Source: Hepsetus odoe
Taxonomy: Eukaryota > Chordata > Actinopteri > Characiformes > Hepsetidae
Direction: 5' to 3'
NCBI GenBank assembly: GCA_017165825.1
Contig: CM029381.1
Span: 419,807 to 483,806 of the forward strand
DNA: 64,000 nucleotides
Below, piece after piece: positions 46,486 through 59,215 of this stretch. The notes under the pieces were generated by a model. That model saw nothing but the letters and a program-made list of their open reading frames with translations, had not been told where the DNA came from and made no database searches. Every line of letters starts with the position of its first letter. Within the stretch, counting starts at the first letter, position 1. Position numbers and translations under genes: made by a program.

Positions 46486-47159
46486 TCCCAAAAGTTTTCT
46501 GTGTAGATATTGGTCAGACTTTCAGAAATTCGCTCAAGATTAGGAAAGGTACCAGAAATCATTGAGCTCCTATCAATTCAGATACCGCTCTCGGTCACAC
46601 TGTACCTCAGGAATGTCTCCCACATGCCTTGATATGATTGGTTGATGCTTCCAATTGGCTGAATTGTCTTCTGAAGTCCAACTTTGGTATGTGCTTCTTT
46701 CCGGTCAGATATTGTGAAAGGCAAGGGGTGTGCGGTAGAGGATGTATCCTACTCATGGACCTCCAGGCTAATGTACCGAATAGGCTATGTGTATTTAACT
46801 GCTGCTTGAGTTGCCGGATGTGTGTACTGTTAGCACATGCCACTCTCATCTGTTCACACTCCACCTACAACACATTTTCTTTTGAGGATAGTGTCCAAAT
46901 CATGAGCTCACGGTGACACCCTGCTCTTCAGAGTGATGTTAACTTGTCTCCGCTGCCCGTTCAGACACATAGAAAAATGAGGACGTCATCTCAGAACAGT
47001 GCCCCAGGCAGGACTTTGACTTCAGATTAATTTCCACAACCCTATATCAGAAAACATGGATCCAGAACATGATTCATAATGACATCACCGGGCCTTCTTG
47101 TTCTGTTATTTCAATAAAATCTCAGTTTTATAATAAACCCGAGCTTCATAATTCAGTCT

Positions 47160-47900
47160 TGTGCTTAAGATTTCATTTTAAAATGTAAAAGAGCATCTTT
47201 TATTATGTATACTTGAACTATGTTCGATCAAGATTAGGTATTTATTATAAATGATTCAGTATCTAGTATAATTTATTCTGTATCTACCATGAACTCTTCT
47301 GTATCTACTATAAATTCATTAATATCTACTCTAAAACATTTAGCTACTAATTTAAATCATCCAGTATTTATGATAAATTGTTTCGTATCTAAAAAATGGA
47401 GTTACTAATTATTTATTATTTACATGTCTAACATAATTATTCTGTTTGTACTATAATTTGTTTACTACATACTATAAACATAAAGAAACAACCGAAAATT
47501 ATACTATAATGGATGCAAATGATTCAGTATCTACTTTAAAATATTCTTTGACTACAACAAATTACTTATCTCCAACAAATTTCTCAAAATCTATAATAAA
47601 TTATTGTTACTACTATAAATGATGCATTGTTTCCTTATAATTATTCTTAATTATATAATTATTCTTAGTATCTACTGTAACTGTAACCGATTCAGTATCT
47701 ACTCTAAATGATTCAGATTCTAATATGAATGATTCAGTATTAACTATAAATTATTTAGTATTTCGATAAATCATTTAGTAGCATCTATAAATTAGCTTCT
47801 GCCTTAAATAATTCATGAACTACAATTATTCATTAAGATTATTCAGCATGTGTTGTAAATTATTTAGTATCTATTATTTAGGTATCTACTAAAATGTATT
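47160..47900. repeat. Degenerate AT-rich array (GATTCAGTATCTACTATAAAT)
   Basis: AGTATCTACTxTAAATGATT and variants recur about every 20-35 bp for 740 bp, running into a TA-rich microsatellite at 47905-47970. Confidence 0.65.
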
Positions 47901-47922
47901 CATACTATATAGTATATATATA

Positions 47923-47962
<40 letters not shown>

Positions 47963-48051
47963 TATATATGGTATATATACTATATATTAAGTATAGATTT
48001 ACTATATATTAAATGTAAATATTTCCTGAAATCTTTTTACTATAAATGAAT

Positions 48052-49515
48052 CCTTCTTCTTCTTCATTTTGTTTCAGCTGCTCCCGTTTAGGGGTCGCCA
48101 CAGCGGGTCAACTGTCTCCATTTCTCCCGGTCCTCTGCATCTTCCTTCAACCTGCATGTCCTCTCTCACCACGTCCATAAGCCTCCTGGTCTTCCTCTTC
48201 TCCTCTTCCTGGCAGCTCCATCCTCAACATCCTCCTTCCAATATAATCCTCGTCTCTCCTCTGAACATGTCCAAACCAACGCAACCTTGCTTCTCTAACT
48301 TTGTCTCCAAAACATCTAATATACTAATTTCTAATTCTGTCCATCCTCGCCACACCCAACGAAAATCTCCGCATCTTTAACTCTGACACCTCCAGCTCTG
48401 CCTCCGACCCATACAACATAGCTGGTCTCACTACTGTCCTGTAAACCTTTTACTCTAGCTGGTACCCGTCTGTCACAAATTACTCCAGCCACTCTTCTCC
48501 ACCCATTCCAACCTGCCAGCACTCTCTTCTTCACCGCTCTTCCACACTTGCCGTTACTCTGAACTGTTGATCCCAAGTATTTAAACTCCTCCACCTTTCC
48601 CTGCATCCTAACCACTCCATAATCCTCCCTTTCATTCACACTCCTGTCTAACCTCGTCCGTCAACCTGTCCATTACAATCGCAAACACTCCCACTGCCAT
48701 CATACATATCCTGAACTACTCTCACATACTTCTCTGTAACACCAGACTTCCTCATACAAAACCACAACTCCTCTCTAGGCACCCTGTCATATGCTTTCTC
48801 CAAGTCCACAAAGGCACAATGCAGCTCCATCAACACCCTCAGAGCAAACATTGCATCTGTAGTGCTCTTTCTCGGCATAAAACCATTCTGCTGTTCACTA
48901 ATCCTCACCGCTTTTCTTAACCTACTTCCATGACTCTTTCCCATAACTTCGGCCACAGTATGATCAACTTTATCCCTCTATAGTTACTACAGCTCTGTTC
49001 TTCACCCTTATACTTGAAGATTTGTACCAGTACACTTCGTCTCTTCTCCTCAGGCATCTTCTCACTTTCCAAAATTGTGTTAAACAATCTGGTCAGAAAC
49101 TCAACTGCCATCTCTAATAAACATCTCCATGCTTCCACTGGTATGTCATCCAGTCCAACAGCCTTTCCATTCTTCATCCTCTTCATCGCTGCCCTTACTT
49201 CCATCTTGTTTATTTGCTACACTTCCTGGTTCACTACTGTCACATCAGGCAATCTTACCTGTCTCTCATTTTCTTCATTCATCAACCCCTCAAAGTATTC
49301 CTTCCATCTGCTCAACATGCTCTGTTCACCTGTGAGTACATTTCCATTTCTATCTTTAATTGCCCTGACATGCAGCACATCTTTCCCAGATCTGTCTCTC
49401 TGTCTAGCCAATCGGTGAAGGTCCTTTTCTCCCTCTTTACTGTCCAACCTCTCATACAATTCACCAAACAACTGATCTTTGGTCTTCACCACTGCTTTCT
49501 TCGCCTTGCGGTTCA
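48052..49515 (-). pseudogene. LINE family B (RTE/APE-type) reverse transcriptase, defective
   Basis: Read right to left: AMNRKAKKAVVKTKDQLFGE, GNVLTGEQSMLSRWKEYFEG, KMKNGKAVGLDDIPVEAW (RT domain 1 KAxGxDxIP), NYRGIKLI, AFVDLEKAYDRVPREELWFC, then VDGRG and a stop. The palm segment with FADD is deleted, and the frame resumes at NEREDYGVVRMQGKVEEFKY (LGSTVQSNGKC). The 3' end carries a GAAGAAGAAGAAG-type tail at 48052-48066. Frameshifts and the deletion make it dead. The subfamily name is uncertain. Confidence 0.85.
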
Positions 49516-51125
49516 TCGCCCGATGTGGGAGGTGGGGACATAGATCGACCGGTAAATTGAGAGCTTTGCCTTTTGGCTCAGCTCCTTCTTCACCATGACG
49601 GACCGATGCAGAGCCCGCATCACTGCGGACGCTGCCCCGCCTGTTGACCTCCCGCTCCATTCTACCCTCACTCGTCCAGACATTTGGAAGTCCTTCTCCA
49701 TGGCCTCTCCAAACTCCACCCATGCCCGAGTTTTTGCCTCAGCAACCACCAAAGCCGCATTCTGCTTGGCCTGCCAGTACCTATCAGCTGCCTCCGGAGC
49801 CCCACTGGCCAAAAAGGCCCGGTAGGACTCCTTCTTCAGCTTGATGGCATCCCCCACCGCTGGTTTCCACCAACGGGTTCTCAGGTTGCCACCGCGACAG
49901 GCACCGACCACCTTACGGCCACAGCTCCGGTCAGCCGCCTCGGCAACGGAGGCGCAGAACATAGTCCATTCGGACTCAATGTCCCCCACCTCCCCCAGGA
50001 CGTGGTTAAAGCTTTGCTGGAGGTGGGAGTTGAAGCTCGTCCTGACAGGGGACTCTGCCAGATGTTTCCAGCAGACCCTCACAATACGTTTGGGCCTACC
50101 AGGCCTGACCGGCATCCTCCCCCACCAACGAAAGCAACTCACCACCAGGTGATGGTCGGTTGACAGCTCCGCCCCTCTCTTCACCCGAGTGTCCAAGACA
50201 TGTGACCGCAAGTCCGACGACACAACCACAAAGTTGATCATTGAACTGCGGCCTAGGGTGTCCTGGTGCCAGGTGCACATGTGGACATCCTTATGCCTGA
50301 ACATGGTGTTCGTTATGGACAATCCGTGACGAGCACAAAAGTCCAATAAAACACCGCTCTGGTTCAGATCGGGGGGCCATTCATCCCAATCACGCCCTTC
50401 CAGGTGTCACTGTCATTACCCACGTGAGCATTGAAGTCCCCCAGCAGAACTATGGAGTCCCCAGGAGGGACGCTCTCTAACACCCCCTCCAGAGACCCCA
50501 GAAAGGGTGGGTAGTCCAGACTGCTGTTTGGCGCATAAGCGCAGACAACACTAAGGACCCGTCCCCGAACCCTAAGGCGGAAGGCCACCCTCTCATCTAC
50601 TGGGGTAAACCCCAATGTACTGGCCCTGAGCTGGGGGGCAATAAGTATGCCCACACCTGCTCGGCGACACTCACCGGTGGCAACTCCAGAGTAGAAGAGA
50701 GTCCAGCCCCTCTCAAGGAGACTGGTTCCAGAGTCCAAGCTGTGCATCGAGGTGAGTCCAACTATATCTAGCTGGAACTTTTCAACCTCACGCACTAGCT
50801 CAGGCTCCTTCCCCACCAGAGAGGTGACCTTCCACGTCCCTAGAGCCAGCTTCTGCAGCCAAGGGTCGGACCGCCAAGGCCCCTGTCTTCGGCCAGAACC
50901 CAACTCACATTGCACCCGACCTCTTTGGCCCCTCCCCCAGGTGGTGAGCACATGAGCAGGGGGAACCACGTTGCCTCTTCGGGCTGTGCCCAGCCGGGCC
51001 CCATGGGTGAAGGCCCAACCACCAGGCGCTCGCCATCGGGCCCCACCTCCAGGCCTGGCTCCAGAGGCCCTGGTGACCCATGTCCGGGCGAGGGAAAGCG
51101 TCGTCCAATGATCTTTCTCATCACA
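49516..51125 (-). pseudogene. LINE family A (APE endonuclease, RT deleted), defective
   Basis: The minus strand at 50969-50364 encodes an AP-endonuclease-like domain: LALGTWKVTSLVGKEPELVR, LDIVGLTSMHSLDSGTSLLE, RRAGVGILIAPQLR, VLSVVCAYAPNSS, SIVLLGDFNAHVGND. 50346-49690 continues with DFCARHGLSITNTMFRHKD, HTLGRSS-like and ELSTDHHLVVSCFRW (catalytic H). An internal deletion near 49680 jumps to SAVMRALHRSVMVKKELSQK and LSIYRSIYVPT from the RT C terminus. The sequence then runs straight into LINE B at about 49515. It is GC-rich compared with the surroundings. Confidence 0.85.
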
Positions 51126-51167
51126 AGAGGTCTGAATAATATATATAATAAATTAAAAGTAGATAAA

Positions 51168-51169
<2 letters not shown>

Positions 51170-51214
<45 letters not shown>
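51170..51214. repeat. (TATC)11 microsatellite
   Basis: A pure tetranucleotide run just right of the LINE A 5' end. Confidence 0.95.
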
Positions 51215-51410
51215 AAAATATACTTTAGGATAAGAAAGAAAAAAAAATACACCTAAATTAAGAAATGTGGTTAAAATATACTTAAAATTAAGAAATGGTT
51301 TTCTCCAGAATAGAAAGAAAGTACATGACTCCATGACGGCCCAAAAAAAACCCACTAAGAAAAACAATAAAACAAGAAACGTGTAAGCGGTAGGTTATAA
51401 AAATGGCACA

Positions 51411-51416
51411 TTTATT
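51411..51416 (-). promoter_or_regulatory. tcf4: Candidate tcf4 polyadenylation signal (AATAAA on minus strand)
   Basis: TTTATT on the + strand reads AATAAA on the minus strand at the left end of the repeat-poor AT-rich block, just before the LINE composite begins at 51.13 kb. It is the natural end of the long 3' UTR exon. Confidence 0.4.
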
Positions 51417-51717
51417 GCTACAGAACGGTCATGTACATGACTTCATCGAGTAACTACAAGATGAAAACCAACAGGCAATGGCCTAGGATGAGCTGGCTTG
51501 AAGAGAAAAACTCCAGCACACGATCTGTTTAGACACGGATACTAGTTTAGAAAAAAAAAAAAAAAACAAACAAAAAAAACAATAACAATAACAGCAACAA
51601 TAATTATAACAAACGGAAGTGATTTATTTTTAAAAAAGGACAATTAAAGCAATAATTAAAAGAAATAAAGGAATAAAATTGAGAACACACTGAAAAAAAT
51701 TACATGAAAAACTGAAT

Positions 51718-51720
<3 letters not shown>

Positions 51721-51806
<86 letters not shown>
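51721..51806. repeat. (AAT)n trinucleotide repeat, in presumed tcf4 3' UTR
   Basis: About 28 uninterrupted AAT units, which would be (AUU)n in the tcf4 transcript. Confidence 0.95.
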
Positions 51807-51808
<2 letters not shown>

Positions 51809-54800
51809 GGCTTGAGGCACACAGCCACACGTTGGAAAAAAGAAGGTGTAACTGTATTTTAGTTTTCATTTTGACATTTGTGAATCACTGCTCAGGCTTT
51901 GATGGATCCGCTCCTCCCCCGTTTCTCCAACCAAACCCCATCGCGATCGACACCGTACAGCTTTGTCTCGACAACACACACGAAAATAATGTTTTTAAAT
52001 AGTAAAATAAAGTAACAAATGTGGGTTTTTTTAATCTCTTTTCCTGCGAATGAGTCCAAAAAACCTACAAAGTGGAACGGCTCTTAAATCGGTTATTGTA
52101 ACTTTTGCGTTTTTTTAAATTATTATCATTTTTCATCAATATTCCTGGTACAAAAAGGATTTCCACTGCAAAAAATAAGCCAAATATAATTTGTTTTAAA
52201 TTGAGTTTTTGTGTTTTTTTAAACCATTTTATAGGTTATATAATATAATAGGGTGCGCTAGTTTCTTTTCTTAGCAAAAAGAGCACTCGACAAAAGAAGC
52301 TTTATAACAAAAAGCCAGGCACTGGTATATGGTCATTTCTCTGTATTTTTTTTTTCTTAATTTTCTCACTTAATTGCATCACAAATAACAAGAAGAATGA
52401 AAAAAGGCCACAGTTCATATATGTTCACCATTACATAGGACTATAATACTGAAATGAACATGTTTTAAACCACTGCACAAGGATGACTCAATGAACACAT
52501 AAGGATGGAAATAAAATAATAATAGATAATAAAAATAAACGTAGCAATGATGCCCCCTGTTGATTTGTGGTCAATTTTTCTGATCTTTAAGGGAACTTTT
52601 TTTGTGCTTATTCGTCGAGGACATGGTACGGCGAAGATCTCTTGAACATGGGAATTTTTCAAAAATTTGAGATTTAAAAAAAGTTAAACTACCTAAAATT
52701 GCAACTTGTTCACTGAAATTTGACCAGAAAAAGACTTTTATTTTGCCCCAGCACACCATAGTTGTTGTTTGTTCTTAAAGGAAGGTGGCATTAGTGGATC
52801 TCGGGAAAGTGCACGGAAGACCAGATACGTACAGGTTGCATATTCAATCAGAATGACCATAATAAACCCAAAGACAAATGGAAGTTTTTCTAATGGCGAA
52901 CAATTTCCGGATATAGCGTGTGGCTGGTGGGCAGAGCCTAAGAACGGAACTCGGAATGTCTTTGTAATAAACATATGAGCAGTGCAATAAAAATCATTTT
53001 GTTTGTTGTTATTTAAACTTGTTTTCTGTATGTCGAATGATCAGACCGAAATTATTATTTTGAGAGAATTCCAGCATTATAACATATAATTCATTGCAGT
53101 CTACCTTTTGTGCTGGGAAACACTTTTGCACTCCCCCAGTCAGGAGTAGCAGTTAAAAAAATGAATGGCTGAATGGCTAAGCCTCTAAGAAATAAATTAT
53201 ATTTTGAAATAAAATGTATTTATTTATTATGAATTTTTTAAATGAGCTTCTATTTTGGTGGAATTTGTTTTCTGCCACCATGATGGATTTCCCTCAGTTG
53301 GAACTGGTGACCCGTTTCTGTCTTTTCAAATTAAAAGCTCTCTAAAGTCATGCAAATGCGACTGCATGACATTTCACAGGGTCACCAGCTGACACACATC
53401 ACGGATGCCCCCCTTCATTGAAACCGTCACTCTCCATCCATTTGGCAGTTTGACCTCTTTAGAAAATTTGGAGAGATTGAGGGACTTCCAAGAATGAAAA
53501 ATTCCAAAATATCAATAAAATGGCCAAAAATAATACAACAATAATAATAATTTAGAATGATCTCTTCCAGCATCTTCAGCTTTGAGTGGGAAATCTCGAT
53601 TTCGATTGAACAAATTGATATTTAAAATGTGGGTAAAAAAAAAAGAACTCTGTTTCAAATTTCTAGCAAAAAATTCCACTTTTAGCGCTGAACAAAAAAA
53701 GATTTGGACCGCTGAGAAAAAGTGACTTCTCAAAGCCTACAGTGCATAAATGTATATCAGAAGATCGAAAAAAGTGGCAAAATAGCAGCGATCACCCCGT
53801 TAATACCTGATCAGTAAAGCGTCTATATTTACTTCGAAGGGTTTGCGATGCATCAGTAGATCTGCCCCTTTTCTCGAACCAAAACCTTCATGCTTGTCCC
53901 CAACTCTGGTCCTGGGGAACTGGTGTCCAGCAGAGTTTGTCCCCTGCTCAAGCGCTTGGGAAAATCGCTAAACTGTGCTGGAAAACAGCAATGGAGACGA
54001 AGGGCAGCCCTGCCTGAGACCCCTCACTAGACCATCCCGAGTGGCTTCTGGGAAGACCTGCTGTAGTTTTCGGGGGTGGTGGTGGTGGAGGTGGGATCGG
54101 AGGAGAATACTGTATGGAGCTGGACAAAAGGAAAGAGAACTGTACAGTATGAACAAGTGAGCGAGAAAAACGAATGCGGCAACAACATTGGTCCGACCTA
54201 GTGGCGAAGACGAAAGCTTTCGTATATACTGCTGTCGAGTGGACGGCAGGCCTACGCGGTGTGTGTGAGAGACGTCTGTCTTGTCGGAGGACAAAATCTT
54301 GGAGTGGCGGTGCTGATCACCAGCCTCAGAGCACCACGTGGGACCGACTGGCGACTTTCATCCTTGAGCGTCGACCAAAAAAAGGAAAAGTGGGGGAATG
54401 CAAGTTGATTGTTGACACACGCCAACGCAACTGAGAACCCGGTCTCAGTTCAATGCCTGGCCACGACGAGTGGGTCCTGACGTGACCGCAGTCATTGCCT
54501 GGCCAAGATTACACAAAACCCTGACTATTTACACATCAAAAAAACAAAAGTACAAACATGGCAATGTCATGATCATGAAGATCCAAAGCAAATTTTATAT
54601 ACCTTTGTTTTCCAACATTTTTTACCTTTTGTTTTTTATGTAAAGAAAAAGAAATGTCCCCAGAAATCCAGAAATATAATTTTTTTCGAAGCTTTTGACC
54701 TCACTACATTTTTTTTTTCAATGTGACACATTATCATTTTTTAAACACACACTGAATTACGTTTTTTCGCCTTTTAAGCCAAATAAAAAAAAAGAAAAAG

Positions 54801-57800
54801 AAAAAAAAAAGAAAAAAAACTGGTACAACGTATTATCTAAACACAAAATAACAACAGTCTACATGTAAAAATATAATTTTACATACACAATTTCAAAATA
54901 ATGATTAAGTTTGCATTTGTTGCATAAAATTTACAAACGTCCGTGTTTCCTTAGCCGGCCCATGGGGGGGAGGGGGAGATCCCTTATTTTTTATTTTTTT
55001 TTTTGTTATTTCGTTCTTTCTTTTTTCGTCCCGCGGAGGCTTCCGTCAGATCGCAGCAAAGTCACGTGTCTTTTAAGACGCGATGCTGATTTTTTTATTT
55101 ATTTTTTTTAGGAAAAAAAAAAAACTGAAACCGTTCCCCATCAATCTCTCCGTTTGGAAAAAAAAGAAAAATCAGATGAATAAAAAAAACAAAAAAACAC
55201 ACTTTTCTTTTTATATACTGTATATATTTCTACATTTATATATATTGATTTTCTGATAGACTTTTTTTTTTTCCCAGTTTCAGTGCCTCGTGTTGATTGG
55301 ATAAGGAAAACCACTGAAAAAAAAAAGAGCCGCTGATGCATCTTGAATCGGAATTTTTCTTCCTTTCGTTCTTTTCCAACAGAGAAACCAGAAACAGACC
55401 AAAAAAGCATAAGAGAAAGATTAAAAAGGGAAAACATGTTTTTTTTTTTCTTTTTTTTTCTTTTTAAACACATACAACCACACATTTATACTGAAGACTA
55501 CAGCGGCTCACGGACAAGCCAATATTCATAAAAAGCCGATAGCTATGATACAACGCTCGATAAAAGACGTGTCGGGGGAGGGGGTCGTGAATGTGTGTGT
55601 GGGTGGGGTTATCAGGAAAGGGGCGGGGCTTGGGAGAAGGAGGGCAGGAGATTGAAATACTCTAAAAAGAGGGGGAATTTGCCTTGGACACGCCTCGTAA
55701 TTACATATAGGCATACAGTACATTAAATACAGTTTATCCAAAAAATACTTTTTTTGTAACCTTTTTACTGTTTTTTTAAATTCCAGGCTGTTAAAACACC
55801 TGACTGCATAGACCTAATGACTAACGATTCCCTAAGCTTGCATCCTAAAAAATTCTGATAATGTCCTTCTCGCGCTGTGTGATGATATGGACTCTAAAAA
55901 GGCACGTTGGTACAAGTGTAGCGTGTTTGAAATTGCATCTCCGGGAAAAAAAAAGGGGGAGGGGTTTGAGGAGGGGGCAGTATTTTGAGGTGGTGTGGGG
56001 GTGGGGTGGGGTATTAGGTCTGAGCTCCACTGGATGGTCATCGCCCTCCACCCAGACTGGACGGTAGAGAGGTTGACGACTAACTTTGGGGTGAAAATCA
56101 GGCAAAAAGAAGAAGGAATTACTTTCAAAATAAAAGTAAATCGAGTGATGGATTGTCAAGGGCGGGGCCAACAAATCATTGTCTATCGGTGTGGCCTTCA
56201 TGGTCACGAACCCAGTCCATTTCCTGATTGAGGCAACGTTCCCAGTTTTTTTTTCCCCCATTTATTGGCCCAAGTTTTTTTCTCCATAAAATTAAAAGCA
56301 TGGCACATACTGGGGGATCCAAAAGTCTGAGACGGCATTTTTTTAAAAAAGGACAAAAAAAAAAAAGGGATTTTTATTGGAATGTTAAGAAGCTCCGAGC
56401 AAAAAAAAAAAAAAAAATGTAAATAATTATCGCGAAAAATTGAGTTTAAATTTGAGTTAAAAAGCAGAAAAAAATGACGCAAAATTAAAACATTGTTTTT
56501 ATATTTAAAAGTAGCTGTGTTAAGCGCCAAAAGGTCCGATTTTTTTTACTGAAGCTTGTGTTCAGATGCCTGTCGGATGGATTGTCGAGGGATTTTACTG
56601 CCATAAACCCGTGACAGTGATGCCACAGCCATACGTAAGTCTGATCACAACCAGCCTCAACCTCTCTCTTCTTATTAAGCGGCGCTTTATAAAGCGGGAC
56701 TGGTGCCTTTATCGCCCCTTCCCGGATGTTTTCCTACACTGGAATCTGGAAATTTTACTGCTAATCTCAGACTTTAGGAACACGTTGTAACTACTGTAGC
56801 CACGGCAACTGTACTGATCAGTCAGATTGTTTTTTTGTTTCCCCCACATCGACGTGATGGGTCGCATGCAGCGGCAGAAAAATCTGAATCACAAGGAAAA
56901 AAAGAAGGTAAAAATAGCAGTCGTAAAAAAGGAATAGGCTTTTTTAATGCAATCTCTAAACGTCCACCTCTTCCGTGTGTTTGCTGGTTAAAAAGTGGTT
57001 TCTTTTTGCCTTCATACACATTTTTAATATTAGAATTTTTTTAAAGATAAAAAAAAAGATAATTTCATTATTGCGACTTTTACACCATTTTTTCCCCCAA
57101 CTTCGTCGTCTCGTTCGGTGGTGCTGTGGCTGAACCCAACCCCCCCCCCCCTCCTTTCTCTTCCCTCTCTTTCTCTCTCTCGCAATAAATGGATTGACCT
57201 TCATGTAAATATCTACTCTTTCTCTTTTTAGACTTTTTTTTTCCCCCAAGAAGAAAGTCAGGCACAACTGCAAGAGTTTTTTTTTTTTTTCCACAGTGTG
57301 GAGAGATTGCCTTTAAAAAACTCTGCTGTTCTTCCACAGCTGTTTTTTTTTCTTTTTCTTTTTTGTTTTAACACCATGATATGTTTGAAGTGTCCCCCAA
57401 CAATCTGCACATTTTCCAAATGAAAAAAAAAATTGAGGAAGAAGAAGGAGAAGCCACTGTTTTTCGATCCTTCGTTCAAAGCGGGAATGTGAAAAAGGGA
57501 GAAGAGGGAAAAGGGAGCTGTCCCGTGTGTCTCTGTTTTCTTTTTCCTTATTTTTTCCTTAACCAATGAACACGTAAGGATATACTTTTACAAGAAAACA
57601 TGACGAGGTTGGGGAGGAGGAACGAAACCAAAACAACAACAACGAACAGAAAGACAAAAAAAAAAAAAGCTGGCTGGTCAGATGGAAGGTCGATCATCGT
57701 TCGTCGATTGATCTGATTGGATTTGATTGTTTTACGGACGGTCAGGAGCATAAAATGACGTCGTCAAAGGTAGTGGTCGCTCACCATTTTGAAAAAGTCT

Positions 57801-57861
57801 GGCAGCTTGGACCTGAAAGAGAAAAAAAGAGAGAATGGGTTAAATCAAGATCAGATATCAC

Positions 57862-57908
57862 ACATACACACACACACACACAGACAGACACACACACAGA
57901 CACACACA

Positions 57909-57960
<52 letters not shown>

Positions 57961-58013
57961 GACACACACACAGACACACACACACACACACACACACAGA
58001 CACACATACACAA
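57862..58013. repeat. (CA)n/(CAGA) compound microsatellite
   Basis: CA dinucleotides punctuated by CAGACAGA and CAGACACACA in an almost duplicated pattern, next to the acceptor of the presumed tcf4 terminal exon. Confidence 0.95.
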
Positions 58014-58077
58014 AGTGTAATGGAGTGATGGACAAACAACTGAGGAAAAACTCAAAGGCAACAGTGTTCCTACACTC

Positions 58078-59215
58078 AGTGGCCACTTCATTGAAAACAC
58101 CTACCCAACTGATGGGCCGCTTTATTGGAAACACCCACCCTGTGAATCCAATAACTGGCCAATTTATTAGAAACACCCACCATGTGAATCCATTAACTTG
58201 CCACTTTATTAGAAACACCCACACTGCTGTTTCACTAACTGGCCACTTTATTAGAAACACCCACCCTGTCATTTAAATAATTGGCCACTTTATTAGAAAC
58301 ACCCACCCTGTGGTTTCACTAACTGGCCACTTTATTAGAAACACCCATCCTCTTGTTTCACTAACTGGCCACTTTATTAGAAACACCCACCCTGTGGTTT
58401 CACTAACTGGCCACTTTATTAGAAACACCCACCCTCTCGTTTCACTAGCTGGCCACTTTATTAGAAACACCCACCCTGTCATTTCACTAACTGGCCATTT
58501 TATTAGAAACACCCACCCTCTCGTTTCACTAACTGGCCACTTTATTAGAAACACCCACCCTGTCATTTCACTAACTGGCCACTTTATTAGAAACACCCAC
58601 CCTCTCGTTTCACTAACTGGCCACTTTATTAGAAACACCCACCCTGTCATTTCACTAACTGGCCACTTTATTAGAAACACCCACCCTCTCGTTTCACTAA
58701 CTGGCCACTTTATTAGAAACACCCACCCTGTCATTTCACTAACTGGACACTTTATTAGAAACACCCGCCCTCTCGTTTCACTAACTGGCCATTTTATTAG
58801 AAACACCCACCCTGTCATTTCACTAACTGGCCACTTTATTAGAAACACCCACCCTGTGGTTTCACTAGCTGGCCACTTTATTAGAAACACCCACCCTCTC
58901 GTTTCACTAACTGGCCACTTTATTAGAAACACCCACCCTGTCATTTCACTAACTGGCCATTTTATTAGAAACACCCACCCTCTCGTTTCACTAACTGGCC
59001 ACTTTATTAGAAACACCCACCCTGTCATTTCACTAACTGGCCATTTTATTAGAAACACCCACCCTCTCGTTTCACTAACTGGCCACTTCATTAGAAACAC
59101 CCACGCTGTCATTTCACTAACTGGCCACTTTATTAGAAACACCCACCCTGTCGTTTCACTAACTGGCCACTTTATTAGAAACACCCACCCTGTCATTTCA
59201 CTAACTGGCTACTAT
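58078..59215. repeat. 42-bp minisatellite, about 27 copies, open on both strands
   Basis: The unit contains GGCCACTTTATTAGAAAC, ACCCACCCTGT and CATTTCACTAACT. The copy junctions are spaced exactly 42 bp from about 58305 to 59187. Two variants (CTGTCATTTCA and CTCTCGTTTCA) alternate, giving 84-bp dimers. Because 42 is a multiple of 3 and the unit lacks stops, frames of 312 (+) and 307 (-) codons appear. They have no start context and are not called genes. The left-edge units (58078-58260) are divergent. Confidence 0.95.

Larger units (their letters stand above)
51395..57812 (-). other. tcf4: Probable terminal 3' UTR exon of tcf4
   Basis: On the minus strand a strong acceptor (pyrimidine-rich TTTTTTTCTCTTTCAG) precedes 57812. 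The exon begins GTCCAAGCTGCCA, close to the start of the non-coding last exon of human TCF4 as I remember it (GTCCAAGTTGCCA). The following 6.4 kb is AT-rich, nearly free of interspersed repeats, and ends near a minus-strand AATAAA (51416-51411). Human TCF4 likewise has a multi-kilobase 3' UTR in a separate last exon. The segment includes an (AAT)n array at 51721-51806 and a GC-richer island at about 53840-54540. The extent is inferred. Confidence 0.6.

Noticed and set aside
53968..54294. Minus-strand frame with GLRQGCPSSPLLFS resembling an RT motif
   Set aside because: A single short resemblance with no flanking RT motifs, inside the presumed tcf4 3' UTR; treated as coincidence.
55140..57570. 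Lysine- and phenylalanine-rich small frames
   Set aside because: Products of poly-A and poly-T tracts in AT-rich DNA.
58078..59215. Regular repeats as a CRISPR array
   Set aside because: The units are contiguous 42-bp tandem copies without unique spacers, in a vertebrate genome.
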